NCBI GenBank assembly: GCA_017647225.1
Contig: JAGCLA010000023.1
Span: forward strand, 62,001-126,000
DNA length: 64,000 nucleotides
Source: Bacteroidaceae bacterium
Lineage (GTDB): Bacteria > Bacteroidota > Bacteroidia > Bacteroidales > Bacteroidaceae
Direction: 5' to 3'
Below the pieces are notes generated by a model. It was given only the letters and a program-made list of their open reading frames with translations, did no database searches and was not told the origin of the DNA. Below are positions 37,487-47,683 of this stretch, in pieces; position 1 is the first letter of the stretch, and each line of letters opens with the position of its first letter. A program made the position numbers and the translations under genes.

Positions 37487-39337
37487 TCAGGCAAATTCAC
37501 TCAACTCAACCCAACGGTTTGTCTTTTCATCGATGAGCTCCATAATCACTTGAATACGTTGCGACTTGGCGAGCAATGTTTCTGTGTCGAGAGTACCGCT
37601 GCTCATCTCCTGTTCAAGTGTTGCCTTTTCCTCTTCAAGAGCCATTATTTCAGGTTCAAGGCTCTCGTATTCCTTACGTTCCTTAAAGGAAAGCTTGCGT
37701 TTTGTTTCGGTACGGTAAGCGACTTTCTGCTGTACGTTCTTTTCGGCAGGCTTTGCATTAGCCTTTTCCTCTTCACGCCAGTCGCGGTAATCGGTGTAAT
37801 TGCCCGGAAAATCCTTTATGTCGCCATCGCCGTTGAATACAAATATGTGATCGACAACCTTGTCCATGAAATAGCGGTCATGGCTTACAACGATAACACA
37901 GCCCTTGAAATCGCACAAGTACTCTTCGAGCACCTGTAGCGTTTCGATGTCAAGGTCATTGGTAGGCTCGTCAAGGACAAGGAAGTTTGGGTTTGCCATA
38001 AGCACTGTACAGAGGTACAGACGGCGTTTCTCTCCGCCACTGAGCTTATAGACATAGCTATACTGTTTTTCGGGCGAGAAGAGAAAATGTTGAAGGAATT
38101 GCGATGCTGTCAGCATCTTGCCTGCCACAGGAATAACTTCGGCTATGTTCTTTACCACATCGATAACCTTCATTTCCTCGTTGAATGAAAGACCGTCCTG
38201 GCTGTAATAGCCCCATTTCACTGTTTCGCCCACCTCAATTACTCCGCTGTCGGGAGCAGTCTTGCCAAGCAGCATCTTTATGAATGTCGATTTTCCCGTA
38301 CCGTTGTTGCCGACAATACCGAGCTTTTCGTAACGGGCGAAGGTATAATAGAAATCCTTTGTGATTATCTTTTCTCCAAAAGCCTTTGACAGGGCTTTCA
38401 TCACAAAAATTTTATTTCCTATGTATTGCGATTTTATTTCAAGCGACACCTTGCTGTCGTCGCGCATTGCAGCGGCTTTCTCCTCAAGCTTATAGAATGC
38501 ATCGATACGGTATTTGGCCTTGTGGGCACGTGCCTGTGGCTGACGACGCATCCAGTCGAGTTCGGTGCGCAAGAGGTTTCTTGCTCTTGCTGTTTCTGCT
38601 GCGAGGTTCTGTAAGCGCTCCTCGCGCTTCTGAAGGAAATAGCTATAATTGCCTTTGTAACGATACACGCGGGCATCGTCTATCTCTATTATCTCGTTGC
38701 AGACATTGTCAAGGAAATAGCGGTCATGGGTTACCATGAGCAGAGAGCCTGTCATGCGGGAGAGGAAATCCTCGAGCCACTCTACCATGTCTATATCAAG
38801 GTGGTTGGTAGGCTCGTCAAGAATCATAAGGTCGGGCTGTTCTATAAGCACTGCCGCCAAAGCGACACGTTTCTTCTGACCACCCGACAGTTCATTTACA
38901 GGTTGTGAGAAATTCTTTATCTTCAGTTTCGACAACACCTGCTTAAGACGGCTCTCATAGTCCCATGCATCAAGACGGTCCATCTCTTCCATAAGGTGCT
39001 GCAAATCGTATGTTCCTGTTTCAAGAGCCTTCTCGTAACGTGATATGATATCGGCTTTTCCACTACGCTGCAGACACGCTTCGATGACTGTAAGCCCCGG
39101 AGCGAAATCGGGTTCCTGCTCGAGATAGCCTATCCGTACTCCGTTACGGACGGTTATCTTGCCTTCGTCAAGTGGCTCTTCACCAGCAATTATCTTGAGA
39201 AGAGTACTCTTACCCTTGCCGTTACGGGCTATAAGGCCTATACGCTGGCGTTCCTCGACTGTGAACGAAATGTCACTGAAGAGTTCAAGGTTGCCAAACG
39301 ATTTCGATATGTTTTCTATTTGCAGGTCTATTGCCAT
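37487..39337 (-). CDS. ABC-F family ATPase
   Basis: 616 residues: two ABC ATPase domains in one chain without membrane segments. Domain 1 has Walker A LIARNGKGKSTLLK, signature ELSGGQKKR and Walker B LMILDEPTNHLD. Domain 2 has GIVGNNGTGKSTFIK, KLSGGEKRR and FLVLDEPTNDLD. A charged linker and a C-terminal coiled coil (EPEIMALEEEKATLEQEM) place it near the Uup branch. ABC-F proteins act on ribosomes or related assemblies; antibiotic protection is not implied. Last gene of the bamA-murI cluster, 2 nt after murI. Confidence 0.92.
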   Translation of the reverse strand: MAIDLQIENISKSFGNLELFSDISFTVEERQRIGLIARNGKGKSTLLKIIAGEEPLDEGKITVRNGVRIGYLEQEPDFAPGLTVIEACLQRSGKADIISRYEKALETGTYDLQHLMEEMDRLDAWDYESRLKQVLSKLKIKNFSQPVNELSGGQKKRVALAAVLIEQPDLMILDEPTNHLDIDMVEWLEDFLSRMTGSLLMVTHDRYFLDNVCNEIIEIDDARVYRYKGNYSYFLQKREERLQNLAAETARARNLLRTELDWMRRQPQARAHKAKYRIDAFYKLEEKAAAMRDDSKVSLEIKSQYIGNKIFVMKALSKAFGEKIITKDFYYTFARYEKLGIVGNNGTGKSTFIKMLLGKTAPDSGVIEVGETVKWGYYSQDGLSFNEEMKVIDVVKNIAEVIPVAGKMLTASQFLQHFLFSPEKQYSYVYKLSGGEKRRLYLCTVLMANPNFLVLDEPTNDLDIETLQVLEEYLCDFKGCVIVVSHDRYFMDKVVDHIFVFNGDGDIKDFPGNYTDYRDWREEEKANAKPAEKNVQQKVAYRTETKRKLSFKERKEYESLEPEIMALEEEKATLEQEMSSGTLDTETLLAKSQRIQVIMELIDEKTNRWVELSEFA

Positions 39338-39339
39338 AT

Positions 39340-40197
39340 TCAGACAAGCGTTACCGTTTCAACTTCTATCTGTTGCTGCAGGAAGAGCGATGCCTGATTT
39401 CCGAACTTACCGTCGGCCTCGGTTGTAAAGAACCTCGTAGTTCCTCCCTTTGTACACAACAAATCCATTTCGGGGTGACGATGCAGGTAGTCCTTCAACG
39501 AGGCCGCAACCGCAGAACCCTGCGTCAGCACATTTACACCCTCGGGAACATATTTCCTTATTTTATCCATGAGTATAGGATAATGCGTACAGCCGAGTAT
39601 TATTGTATCGATTTTGCTGTCACGCGCAAGGAGGTTATCGATATGACGTTTTACAAAGAAGTCGGCACCATCGCTCGCAAACTCATTCGTTTCGACCAGC
39701 GGAACCCAAATGGGACAAGCCTCGCCGGTAACCTCAATGTCGGGGAAGAGCTTGCGTATCTCAAGAGGATAGGATAACGACTTGATTGTTCCTTCGGTTG
39801 CCAACACTCCTACATGGCGGCTCTTTGTCAATTCTCCTATGCTTTCCACTGTCGGGCGTATGATTCCCAAAACACGACGATTGGGGTCGAGCTGAGGAAT
39901 GTCAAGCTGCTGTATTGAACGCAATGCCTTTGCCGACGCTGTGTTACATGCAAGAATCACAAGCTGGCATCCTTGGGCAAAAAGATGACGTACAGCCTGA
40001 CGGGTAAATTCATATACAACGTTGAACGAGCGCGTACCATAAGGCGTACGGGCATTGTCACCGAGATAGATATAGTCATATTGCGGCAACAACCTCTTTA
40101 TCTCGTTGTATATTGTCAGGCCACCATATCCTGAATCAAAAATTCCTATGGGGCCTGCCTCCTTTGAGAACTGTACGATATTCTGCATTGATGTCAT
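39340..40197 (-). CDS. murI: Glutamate racemase
   Basis: 285 residues. Supplies D-glutamate for peptidoglycan, in the cytoplasm. Signatures: GIFDSGYGGLTIY, the first catalytic Cys in LACNTASA, the second in ILGCTHYPIL, and GDNARTPYG. The ATG at 40197 overlaps the upstream stop as ATGA; ATG 40188 is the alternative. Confidence 0.95.
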   Translation of the reverse strand: MTSMQNIVQFSKEAGPIGIFDSGYGGLTIYNEIKRLLPQYDYIYLGDNARTPYGTRSFNVVYEFTRQAVRHLFAQGCQLVILACNTASAKALRSIQQLDIPQLDPNRRVLGIIRPTVESIGELTKSRHVGVLATEGTIKSLSYPLEIRKLFPDIEVTGEACPIWVPLVETNEFASDGADFFVKRHIDNLLARDSKIDTIILGCTHYPILMDKIRKYVPEGVNVLTQGSAVAASLKDYLHRHPEMDLLCTKGGTTRFFTTEADGKFGNQASLFLQQQIEVETVTLV

Positions 40198-40934
40198 TTG
40201 TTGCTTATGGTGTCGGTGGCAACACTATCTGTTACCGGCAACACCACAATTGATGTTTTTTCAGTAGCAGGTATCACCTGCAAATCGTTTGTCAACGAAT
40301 CAACTGCTACGGAATCGACGAGGGTCGCAGGAATCCTCAACGTTGCAGGAATTTCATCGCATAGAGCCTTATCGGTTGCTACAGCCACGCTGTCGGTGGC
40401 CATTATGCTGTCAGACTCTTCATACAAAGACAATCCCGGATTTTTGATAACCAGCAAGATATCTTCCGTTATGTCCATACCATACTCAGGGTTTACATAT
40501 CTGTATTCGCCACCGTCGGTATTCATTGCATACATAAGCGAAAGTTCTGTACAGACTTTCTGTATCGCAGAATCGACAAGCTGACGGCTTGATGCAGAAA
40601 GGGAGTCCTTTGCATGACGCAACCACACTTTGAGCTGGTCGCGGAAGACAACACTGTTGTCAATCATCTGCTGGAGTTCCTTTTGTCTTTTGCGCAGTAT
40701 AGGCTCCGGGAACTCACGATGTCCGTCAAGAAAAGCAACGTAAAAACGTGTCAATTCCTGCTCGTTATGCTCGATTTCTTTCAGACAACGATTCTTTAGC
40801 TTGGCAAAATCGTCCATAGCCTCCTTGTACTGTGGCAGGGAGTCAAGTACGGTCGCATAACTGAAATACCCGAATTTGTTTTGCGAAAAAAGGGTAAACG
40901 GTAAAAAAAGAAGCAAAAAGAGTAATTTACGCAT
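40194..40934 (-). CDS. OmpH/Skp-like periplasmic protein with long acidic tail
   Basis: 246 residues; signal peptide (RKLLFLLLFLPFTLFSQ). An OmpH-like start (NKFGYFSYATVLDSLPQY) and helical tentacle region (about 30-130) are followed by a divergent, low-complexity tail rich in Val, Asp, Ser, Thr and Ala (DSVAVATD, DSVAVDSLT, DSVATDT), not found in the other two copies. The ATG at 40934 is chosen because it opens the signal peptide. Third of three paralogues downstream of bamA; overlaps murI by 4 nt. Confidence 0.85.
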   Translation of the reverse strand: MRKLLFLLLFLPFTLFSQNKFGYFSYATVLDSLPQYKEAMDDFAKLKNRCLKEIEHNEQELTRFYVAFLDGHREFPEPILRKRQKELQQMIDNSVVFRDQLKVWLRHAKDSLSASSRQLVDSAIQKVCTELSLMYAMNTDGGEYRYVNPEYGMDITEDILLVIKNPGLSLYEESDSIMATDSVAVATDKALCDEIPATLRIPATLVDSVAVDSLTNDLQVIPATEKTSIVVLPVTDSVATDTISNK

Positions 40935-40995
40935 AACTTTTATTGTATGAGAGCGGGGGCAAAAGAGCACCCCCTACTCTTTTAATTCTATTAAA

Positions 40996-41538
40996 TTATT
41001 TTGCTGACATTGAACTTACAACAGGAACAGCATTGGCAGGAATACCCAGCTTTGCTCTAACCTTCATTGTAACATCCTCGCAAAGGCTCTTGCTGATATA
41101 AGGGATACCGCTTGCAATATCAAAGATGCAAACAAAACCGCCCTCTGCACCAACTACTTCAAGAGCTTCACGCAATGTCTTCTGAATTGCAAGAACTTTC
41201 TCCTGCTCAGCCTGCTGAAGGTTTGCTGAAACCTCCTGACCATACTGACGAAGACGCTCGTCGAGCTGCATCAACTCCTCATAACGACGCTTGAGGATAT
41301 TCTCGGGAACAGAATCCTGCTGTAGTTTCTCAAATTCAGTACCCTTCTTCTCAAGTTCTGTACGCATGCTGTTGAACTCGTCGGTGTACATCTTCTCAAG
41401 CTCCTGAAGTTCCTTCTGAGCCTTTTCAAATTCAGGCATAACCTGCATAATCTCTGCAGAATTCACATAACCGAACTTCTGCTGTGCAAACATACCCATT
41501 GGTACAATGAGCATGAGTAATACAAAAATTTTCTTCAT
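40996..41538 (-). CDS. OmpH/Skp family periplasmic chaperone
   Basis: 180 residues; signal peptide KKIFVLLMLIVPMGMFAQ, then the family start QKFGYVNSAEIMQVMPEF and a long coiled-coil-like helical pair (about 40-115) with KKGTEFEKLQQDSVPENI. Skp-type trimers hold unfolded outer-membrane proteins on their way to BAM. Middle of the three copies, about 40 nt from its upstream neighbour. Confidence 0.92.
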   Translation of the reverse strand: MKKIFVLLMLIVPMGMFAQQKFGYVNSAEIMQVMPEFEKAQKELQELEKMYTDEFNSMRTELEKKGTEFEKLQQDSVPENILKRRYEELMQLDERLRQYGQEVSANLQQAEQEKVLAIQKTLREALEVVGAEGGFVCIFDIASGIPYISKSLCEDVTMKVRAKLGIPANAVPVVSSMSAK

Positions 41539-41579
41539 CTTCTAAAGTATTTAATATTAAACATAATCATCAGTTGGTC

Positions 41580-42095
41580 TTATTCACCGTAGCCAAGCTT
41601 TATCAATACCTCGCGGCTGATATCTATTGAAGGCGATGAATAGACAAGACTGCCTGCCGAAGAACGGTCGATAACCATTGTATATTTCTTCAGTTCACAA
41701 ATCTCCTTTACTGCGTTGTAAATCTCTTCCTGTATGGGAGCCATAAGACTCTCTCTCTTTTTATACAACTCGCCCTGAGGCGCAAAATAGGTTCGTTTGA
41801 GTTCACTTGCAGCCTTTTCGGCTTCGAGAATTGCCTCCTCGCGTTCAGTACGCTGCTCGTCAGAGAGGAATGCCGATTCGCTCTGATACTGCTTATACAG
41901 CAATTCAGCCTCCTGCATCAGTTCTTCTATTTCGCCCTGCCAACGCTTTGACTGTTGATTCAGCTGCTCATTGGCACGTTCATAAGCAGGAATGTTCTTA
42001 AGGATATATTCCATATCCACTGTTACATACTTCTGTGCATAAATACCGCCCGCAAAAGATAGGAGCAATGCTATAATTGTTGCAAATCGTTTCAT
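41580..42095 (-). CDS. OmpH/Skp family periplasmic chaperone
   Basis: 171 residues; signal peptide KRFATIIALLLSFAGGIYAQ, then KYVTVDMEYILKNIPAYERA and the helical hairpin region rich in Glu, Gln and Lys. First copy after bamA, 19 nt from its stop, matching the BamA-Skp order in many Bacteroidales. Confidence 0.92.
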   Translation of the reverse strand: MKRFATIIALLLSFAGGIYAQKYVTVDMEYILKNIPAYERANEQLNQQSKRWQGEIEELMQEAELLYKQYQSESAFLSDEQRTEREEAILEAEKAASELKRTYFAPQGELYKKRESLMAPIQEEIYNAVKEICELKKYTMVIDRSSAGSLVYSSPSIDISREVLIKLGYGE

Positions 42096-42114
42096 AATAA
42101 TACCTTTTTATTAA

Positions 42115-44754
42115 TTAGAATTCCTGACCAAGTATAAAGTGGAAGTGGCTGCCGCCATATTGTGATGAGCCGAAGACCTTATCAAATCCGTATGCCCAGT
42201 CGATACCTATCAGACCAATCATCTGCAAGAAGACACGCACACCGACACCGGCACTGCGTTTGAGGTCGAAGAGATTGAATTTAGAAGCATCGGCCCAAGC
42301 GTTACCACCCTCAATAAACGCAAGTCCATAGATGGTTGTAGAGTTCTGCATCATGAATGGGAAGCGGAGTTCGAGTCCCAAACGGGTATAGGCATAACCT
42401 TCGCGGCCATAGGGGGTAAGACTTCCGTTCTCATAACCACGCAAAGCAATCATATCTGTTGCATAGTTATACGAATATCCACTCATACCGTCACCACCGA
42501 CATAAAATGTTTCGAAAGGCGACTTCTTATGCTTGTTGTAACTTCCCAAAATACCGAAGTCGGCACGTGTCATGAGCACGAGATTATATTTACCCGGAGT
42601 GAGCGAGGTATATGTTCTGCTACGGAATTTCACCTTATAATACTCTATCCACTTATGCTTCTCGCGCAATTCGGCACTGTAGCTCGGGCTATTTGGGTTT
42701 GTTGCCAGATTTGCATAATCCTTACCGTCCCAAACCGAATAAGGCGGAGTCGCAGAGGCTGTAATTGTAAACTCAGAGCCTGAACGTGGAAAATAAGGGT
42801 GGTCAACAGTGTTACGTCCTAACGTTACGGCAAAGTTCACATTGTTACAATCGCCGTTCGCTATGATAAAGTACTGCCAATCCTTCAATGAATATATCTG
42901 GTAGTTCAGTTCTGTCGATAGAGTGAAGTTATCGTCCGGCCAGCGCAAACGGCGTCCCCAGCCGATAGAGATACCATACATCTTTATATGCTTGTCGGGG
43001 TCGTAATATGACGACACATTATTATAACCATAGCCATAACCGTTATAGTTGCCATAACCATAGAGGTAGTTGGTGTAGTTGTTATAGTATGCCGAATTGT
43101 AATAACTGTCGGCAACGTCGGTCTGCATTGACATGAATGCCGATACAGAGAACGAGTTAGGACGTTTGCGGCCAAGCCATGGGTCGTAGAACGACACATT
43201 ATACGACTGATAGTAACGTCCGTTGGTCTGTGCGCTTATGGCAAATGTCTGTCCGTCGCCCTGTGGTATGATACCGCGACGCAATGCACTCTTGCGGAAG
43301 ATGTTACGTACAGAGAAGTTGGTAAACTTCAACGACAACTTACCGATGACACCAGTCTGTCCCCAACCGGCAGAGAGTTCTATCTGGTCACTGCTCTTTG
43401 TTTCCAAAGTCCAGTTCATGTCAACCGTACCGTTTTCAGGATTGGGCACTACACCCGGGTCAATCTTTTCCGGGTCAAAGTGTCCCATATTGGCAATTGT
43501 ACGGTAAGAACGCTCCAATGCGTCCATAGAGAAAAGGCTACCCGGCAAGGTATAGAGTTCGCGACGTACAACCTCTTCGTATAATCGGTCGTTACCGTTG
43601 ATTTTCACACGACCTATTGTTGCCTGAACACCCTCGACCATACGCAGCTCAAGATCGACAGAGTCTTTCTCGATACGTGCCTCGGTCGGTATTACATTGA
43701 AGAACACATATCCCTCGTTATAATAGAGGTTCTTTACGGCATCTTCATCGTTGAAAAGGCGATTCTCCAACTCAGTCTGGTTATACACATCGCCCGCTTT
43801 CATTCTCAACACCATATCGAGCCATGATGTAGAGAACACGCTGTTACCTACCCATTTGATATCGCGGATATAGTATTTCTGTCCTTCCTCTACGGTAATA
43901 TATATGTCAACACTCTCATCATCGAACGTCACTACACTGTCTGCGACTATACGTGCATCACGATAACCGTGTTCGTTATACAGCGAAAGGATTTTCTCTT
44001 TATCTTCATCGTAAAGTTCCTTGGTAAACTTCTTCGAGCGGAATATAGTATGGAACAGGTTGTCGAAACGTGTCTTCTCACGTGTCTTTTTCATTGCATA
44101 CTTGACCTTGTTCAGCGGAAGTTCACTTGCACCCTCGATGTATATGCGGTTTATCTTGATTTTATCCTTTTTGTCAACATTCACATCAACAACAACCATA
44201 CCGTCTGTTGTAACATCCAAACGCTGTGTCACCTTTACTTCGGCATTCTTATATCCCTTTTCGGCATAGTATTTCTTGATGATTTTCTTTGCTCGGTCTG
44301 CAATATCGGGAGTTATCTGATTACCTTTGATGATACCTATCTTGAGTTCAAGATCCTCGCGTTCGGATTTCTTCACACCATAGAAATTCAACTGCGAAAC
44401 ACGCGGCCTTTGTTTAAGTGAAATACCAAGATATATCTTATCACCTACAATACTGTCCGCAGCAATGCTGACATCCTCAAAAAGACCATGCTTCCAGTAA
44501 CGCTTTACCGCCGATGTAACCTCATTTCCCGGAACGGAAATGACATCGCCGACCGACAGGCCCGACAGACCTATCACGATTGCCGGCTCCAGATTTTCAG
44601 CACCATAAAGGTTTATGCCACCGATTATGTACTTACGTGCCGTATTGGTGTACAGAATCGATGGTTTTACTATTGTTTCTTGGGCAAAAGCCGTTGTCAC
44701 ACCCAACAAGAGCGCGAACAATAGTGATATTTTAACAAATGGAGTATATCTCAT
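42115..44754 (-). CDS. bamA: Outer-membrane assembly protein BamA (Omp85)
   Basis: 879 residues; signal peptide (SLLFALLLGVTTAFAQ), then about five POTRA domains (residues about 35-440; for example YYAEKGYKNAEVKV, YNEHGYRDARIVAD, YYNEGYVFFNVIPTE) and a 16-strand Omp85 barrel ending in FHFILGQEF. The barrel carries a conspicuous Tyr/Asn/Gly-rich loop (YGYGNYNGYGYGYNN) near residue 575. It folds and inserts outer-membrane proteins and is essential. Central gene of the envelope cluster, with uppS upstream and Skp genes downstream. Confidence 0.96.
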   Translation of the reverse strand: MRYTPFVKISLLFALLLGVTTAFAQETIVKPSILYTNTARKYIIGGINLYGAENLEPAIVIGLSGLSVGDVISVPGNEVTSAVKRYWKHGLFEDVSIAADSIVGDKIYLGISLKQRPRVSQLNFYGVKKSEREDLELKIGIIKGNQITPDIADRAKKIIKKYYAEKGYKNAEVKVTQRLDVTTDGMVVVDVNVDKKDKIKINRIYIEGASELPLNKVKYAMKKTREKTRFDNLFHTIFRSKKFTKELYDEDKEKILSLYNEHGYRDARIVADSVVTFDDESVDIYITVEEGQKYYIRDIKWVGNSVFSTSWLDMVLRMKAGDVYNQTELENRLFNDEDAVKNLYYNEGYVFFNVIPTEARIEKDSVDLELRMVEGVQATIGRVKINGNDRLYEEVVRRELYTLPGSLFSMDALERSYRTIANMGHFDPEKIDPGVVPNPENGTVDMNWTLETKSSDQIELSAGWGQTGVIGKLSLKFTNFSVRNIFRKSALRRGIIPQGDGQTFAISAQTNGRYYQSYNVSFYDPWLGRKRPNSFSVSAFMSMQTDVADSYYNSAYYNNYTNYLYGYGNYNGYGYGYNNVSSYYDPDKHIKMYGISIGWGRRLRWPDDNFTLSTELNYQIYSLKDWQYFIIANGDCNNVNFAVTLGRNTVDHPYFPRSGSEFTITASATPPYSVWDGKDYANLATNPNSPSYSAELREKHKWIEYYKVKFRSRTYTSLTPGKYNLVLMTRADFGILGSYNKHKKSPFETFYVGGDGMSGYSYNYATDMIALRGYENGSLTPYGREGYAYTRLGLELRFPFMMQNSTTIYGLAFIEGGNAWADASKFNLFDLKRSAGVGVRVFLQMIGLIGIDWAYGFDKVFGSSQYGGSHFHFILGQEF

Positions 44755-44761
44755 TTTAATT

Positions 44762-45508
44762 TTATTTTTCTTCTTTTGTCACTTGCTCACCGGTCAAGCC
44801 ATATCTGCGCTGACGCTGCTGATATTCATAGACAGCCTTACAGAGTTGTTCGTTATCAAAATCGGGCCACAACACTTCTGTAAAATAGAATTCGGAATAA
44901 GCAGCCTGCCAAAGCAGGAAGTTGCTCAGACGCTGTTCCTTGCCGGTACGTATAAGCAAGTCCGGGTCGGGCATGAAATTGGTTGACAACTCGGCAGATA
45001 TCACATTGTCATTTATATCGTCCAATGCAAGTTCTCCACACTTCACCTTGTTTGCGATAGAACGTACAGCCTCAGTTATTTCCCATTTTGCAGAATAGCT
45101 CAATGCAAGCACAAGAGTCATGCTGTCATTGCCCGAAGTACGTTCGATGCATGCTTCAAGACGCTCACGCACATTGTCGGGCAACTTGCTCATGTCGCCT
45201 ATTATACGGAAACTTACATTGTTCTTTACAAATATCTCCTCTTCTATCGACTCGAACAGAAGGGCCATAAGCGCAGCCACCTCTGCAACAGGGCGATTCC
45301 AGTTCTCGGTAGAGAATGTATATAGAGTCAGATAACGCACTCCGAGCTTCAAAGCATTCTCAACAAGCTGGCGGACTGTTGCTGCACCGGCCTGATGACC
45401 CTGCGAACGTTCCATGCCACGCTGTTTTGCCCAACGGCCGTTGCCGTCCATAATAATAGCTATATGCTGAGGGATATTATTCTTGTCTATCTGCTCAATG
45501 TAGTTCAT
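44762..45508 (-). CDS. uppS: Isoprenyl transferase (undecaprenyl diphosphate synthase)
   Basis: 248 residues. Cis-prenyltransferase that makes the C55 lipid carrier for peptidoglycan and O-antigen. Motifs: [16 protein letters not shown] with catalytic Asp, [14 protein letters not shown], and the C-terminal [21 protein letters not shown] with [13 protein letters not shown]. Seven nt before bamA, so co-transcribed with it. Confidence 0.97.
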   Translation of the reverse strand: MNYIEQIDKNNIPQHIAIIMDGNGRWAKQRGMERSQGHQAGAATVRQLVENALKLGVRYLTLYTFSTENWNRPVAEVAALMALLFESIEEEIFVKNNVSFRIIGDMSKLPDNVRERLEACIERTSGNDSMTLVLALSYSAKWEITEAVRSIANKVKCGELALDDINDNVISAELSTNFMPDPDLLIRTGKEQRLSNFLLWQAAYSEFYFTEVLWPDFDNEQLCKAVYEYQQRQRRYGLTGEQVTKEEK

Positions 45509-45518
45509 ATCTATAGTT

Positions 45519-46220
45519 TTAATTGTTACATTTTCTGTATTTTGGGGACAAATCGTATGTCACAAATATCGACAAAAACGAATAATTGTCCTTATTCTTC
45601 AACCAACCGCTTTTTATGCCATAAGGGTCGCTGAGTATAGGTTTTGTCTTGTCGGTTACATCAAGGTCGTCGCTATGTGTAAAACGGAACGAGAACTCAC
45701 AACCTACATTCAATCTTGGTATAACCTTGTATTTCACGCCCAAGCCGACAGGCACATTCGCCGAGAAAACATGCTTCGCAGGCTTTGGAGCATATGTAAG
45801 TCCAATTCCTGCAAATATATAAGGCACAAAACGATGCGTTTTCTTATAGCCTGCGCCATCGCCATACGCAAGGAAGTTATATTCAAACTGGCCTCCAAGT
45901 TCATATATCGTTCTGGAGAATTCGACATCACCTCCCGGAAAGCGGTTTTCAAAATTCGCCGTGTTGCCCGATATACCGGCTACTGCAAAATCGGCTTTTA
46001 CCGCCATACGTGGATTTATGTTGTATCGCCACAAAAGGCCACCCATGACGTTGATATTCTTGAGCGGAATATGATAGTTGGCATCGCCATAATAACTGCT
46101 CATGCCCACCATTGCACCGAGTTCATAACGATATTCAAGACCTTCGGCACGCACACCGCCGGCCAGGCACAACAGAATTGCGCCTACCCAAAAAGTACGT
46201 ATGAAGTTCTTGTTTGCCAT
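45519..46220 (-). CDS. DUF6089-like outer-membrane barrel protein
   Basis: 233 residues; signal peptide ([18 protein letters not shown]), then an eight-strand-like barrel with [32 protein letters not shown] and [18 protein letters not shown]. This matches the DUF6089 family located before uppS in many Bacteroidales. Role unknown; porin-like or structural. Ten nt before uppS. Confidence 0.85.
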   Translation of the reverse strand: MANKNFIRTFWVGAILLCLAGGVRAEGLEYRYELGAMVGMSSYYGDANYHIPLKNINVMGGLLWRYNINPRMAVKADFAVAGISGNTANFENRFPGGDVEFSRTIYELGGQFEYNFLAYGDGAGYKKTHRFVPYIFAGIGLTYAPKPAKHVFSANVPVGLGVKYKVIPRLNVGCEFSFRFTHSDDLDVTDKTKPILSDPYGIKSGWLKNKDNYSFLSIFVTYDLSPKYRKCNN

Positions 46221-46222
46221 TC

Positions 46223-47581
46223 TTATTTCTTAAAGCCCAAACGGTTAATAATTCCTCTCCACGCCCCAACATTCTCGTCTGCAGTGATTATCCACATATA
46301 TTTGTTTGAATCAACGGTTGCGACAAATGGCACATCGTTGTTCTTCAAAGCCTTTGGCAATAACTGGTAAAAGCCTTCAGGAGCTTTCCACACAATTCCG
46401 TTATCTTTGGAAATGTAGAACGAAGCAAAAGCCTCCACCTGCTCGCCACCGACTGTTCCCTTACCGCCAAAAGCATAAAGGAAGTTGTCATAACGCAACA
46501 CTGTAAGACCGGCAAGCGATGGGCATGGATAGGGATTATCCACATTTTCGTATTTCACCCAACCGTTCTCTGTCGATAACATACTCCACACCTGAGGCGC
46601 AGTATCCTTTGCCGATGTCGGATAACCGACAAGCATATAACGAACTATATTCTTGTTATGAGCCATAACACCCGATGAGGCCGAGATTCCGTAAAGCGGG
46701 AAATTGCCGGGCAGAGCTTCAACGGTTTCAAGTGTTTTTCCGTCGGCACTGCGATATATGTTTCCGGCATTTGCAAGCCAGATATAGCCATGTTCATCGG
46801 ACGCTCCAATTATCGCAACCAAGTCATTGCCCTGCTGAACACACTCCCAGCTTACAGCATCTGCCGACATGTAAAGGTTGCCATCGGCCAAGGTATAAAG
46901 TGCGCCTTTATAGATTGTCGCAGTGGTAAAATCTGCAGTTGCAGGAATACCGGTCATCGTATATGGAGCCCATGACGAAGCGCCATTCAGAGGCATTGAA
47001 ACGAACGAAGGTACAGCGGAAGACTTACCCAACAGCAGCATATTGCCGCCAAACTCTACAGCCTTTTCCGGAACTATCCCCGCAGGAGTTTCAACATCAC
47101 TCCACACCAACAGGTCGGGATTGAGCTTGTGCGCATTCACTGATACGGTATATTCCTTGGAGTAATCTCCGTCGAGTGAGGTCACTTTAAGCGTACGGGG
47201 GAATGTGCAATCAACAGAATCGGTAGTCAAAAGCTCTTCGAATTTGGCTGTAGCCTCATCATAAATAGTCACCACACCTTCAACTGTCATATTCATCACA
47301 ATCTTTGTAAGATCGGTTGAGAACGGAAGAGAATCTGCGTTGAAAATTTCGCCGGTAAGCTGATTGATTGTAAACGGGAACGAAGAACCGCTTAAAGTCT
47401 TTACCACGAGTGTATCCTTGCCGTCCTCGGTAAATTCGGGATAAGACGACTTGATATCTCCAAGACTGAAAGTTTTTATATAGGCGTATGGAGACAACGC
47501 TTCGTCATCATCGTAAGAACACGACAATGCGACAAACGCCATAGCCAAAACCGACAAATATATTGCTAATCTATTTTTCAT
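46223..47581 (-). CDS. DUF6242-type lipoprotein (kelch/propeller-like)
   Basis: 452 residues. Lipoprotein signal with the lipobox cysteine in VALSCSYDDDE; Asp after the Cys agrees with Bacteroidota surface or outer-membrane lipoproteins. An Ig-like N-terminal domain (about 30-150) is followed by repeated blades (NMLLLGKSS, GALYTLADGNLYMSAD, GYIWLANAGNIYRSADG, NFLYAFGGKG) suggesting a beta-propeller. First gene of the uppS-bamA cluster, 2 nt before the barrel gene. Function unknown. Confidence 0.85.
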   Translation of the reverse strand: MKNRLAIYLSVLAMAFVALSCSYDDDEALSPYAYIKTFSLGDIKSSYPEFTEDGKDTLVVKTLSGSSFPFTINQLTGEIFNADSLPFSTDLTKIVMNMTVEGVVTIYDEATAKFEELLTTDSVDCTFPRTLKVTSLDGDYSKEYTVSVNAHKLNPDLLVWSDVETPAGIVPEKAVEFGGNMLLLGKSSAVPSFVSMPLNGASSWAPYTMTGIPATADFTTATIYKGALYTLADGNLYMSADAVSWECVQQGNDLVAIIGASDEHGYIWLANAGNIYRSADGKTLETVEALPGNFPLYGISASSGVMAHNKNIVRYMLVGYPTSAKDTAPQVWSMLSTENGWVKYENVDNPYPCPSLAGLTVLRYDNFLYAFGGKGTVGGEQVEAFASFYISKDNGIVWKAPEGFYQLLPKALKNNDVPFVATVDSNKYMWIITADENVGAWRGIINRLGFKK

Positions 47582-47683
47582 ACTTTTTGCAAATTACATT
47601 CAAATTGCAAAATTAGCAACATTTTTCAGTTTACGGCCTATTTCGCGCGTTATTTATAATAATTTATAATAATTAAGATTTTT

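Noticed and set aside
37487-39337. Antibiotic resistance ABC-F (ribosome protection)
   Set aside because: Sequence features fit the general Uup-like branch, and the genomic context is cell-wall housekeeping; no reason to infer resistance.
45675-46370. 231-codon plus-strand frame across the DUF6089/DUF6242 genes
   Set aside because: Spans the junction of two well-supported minus-strand genes and has no recognisable features.
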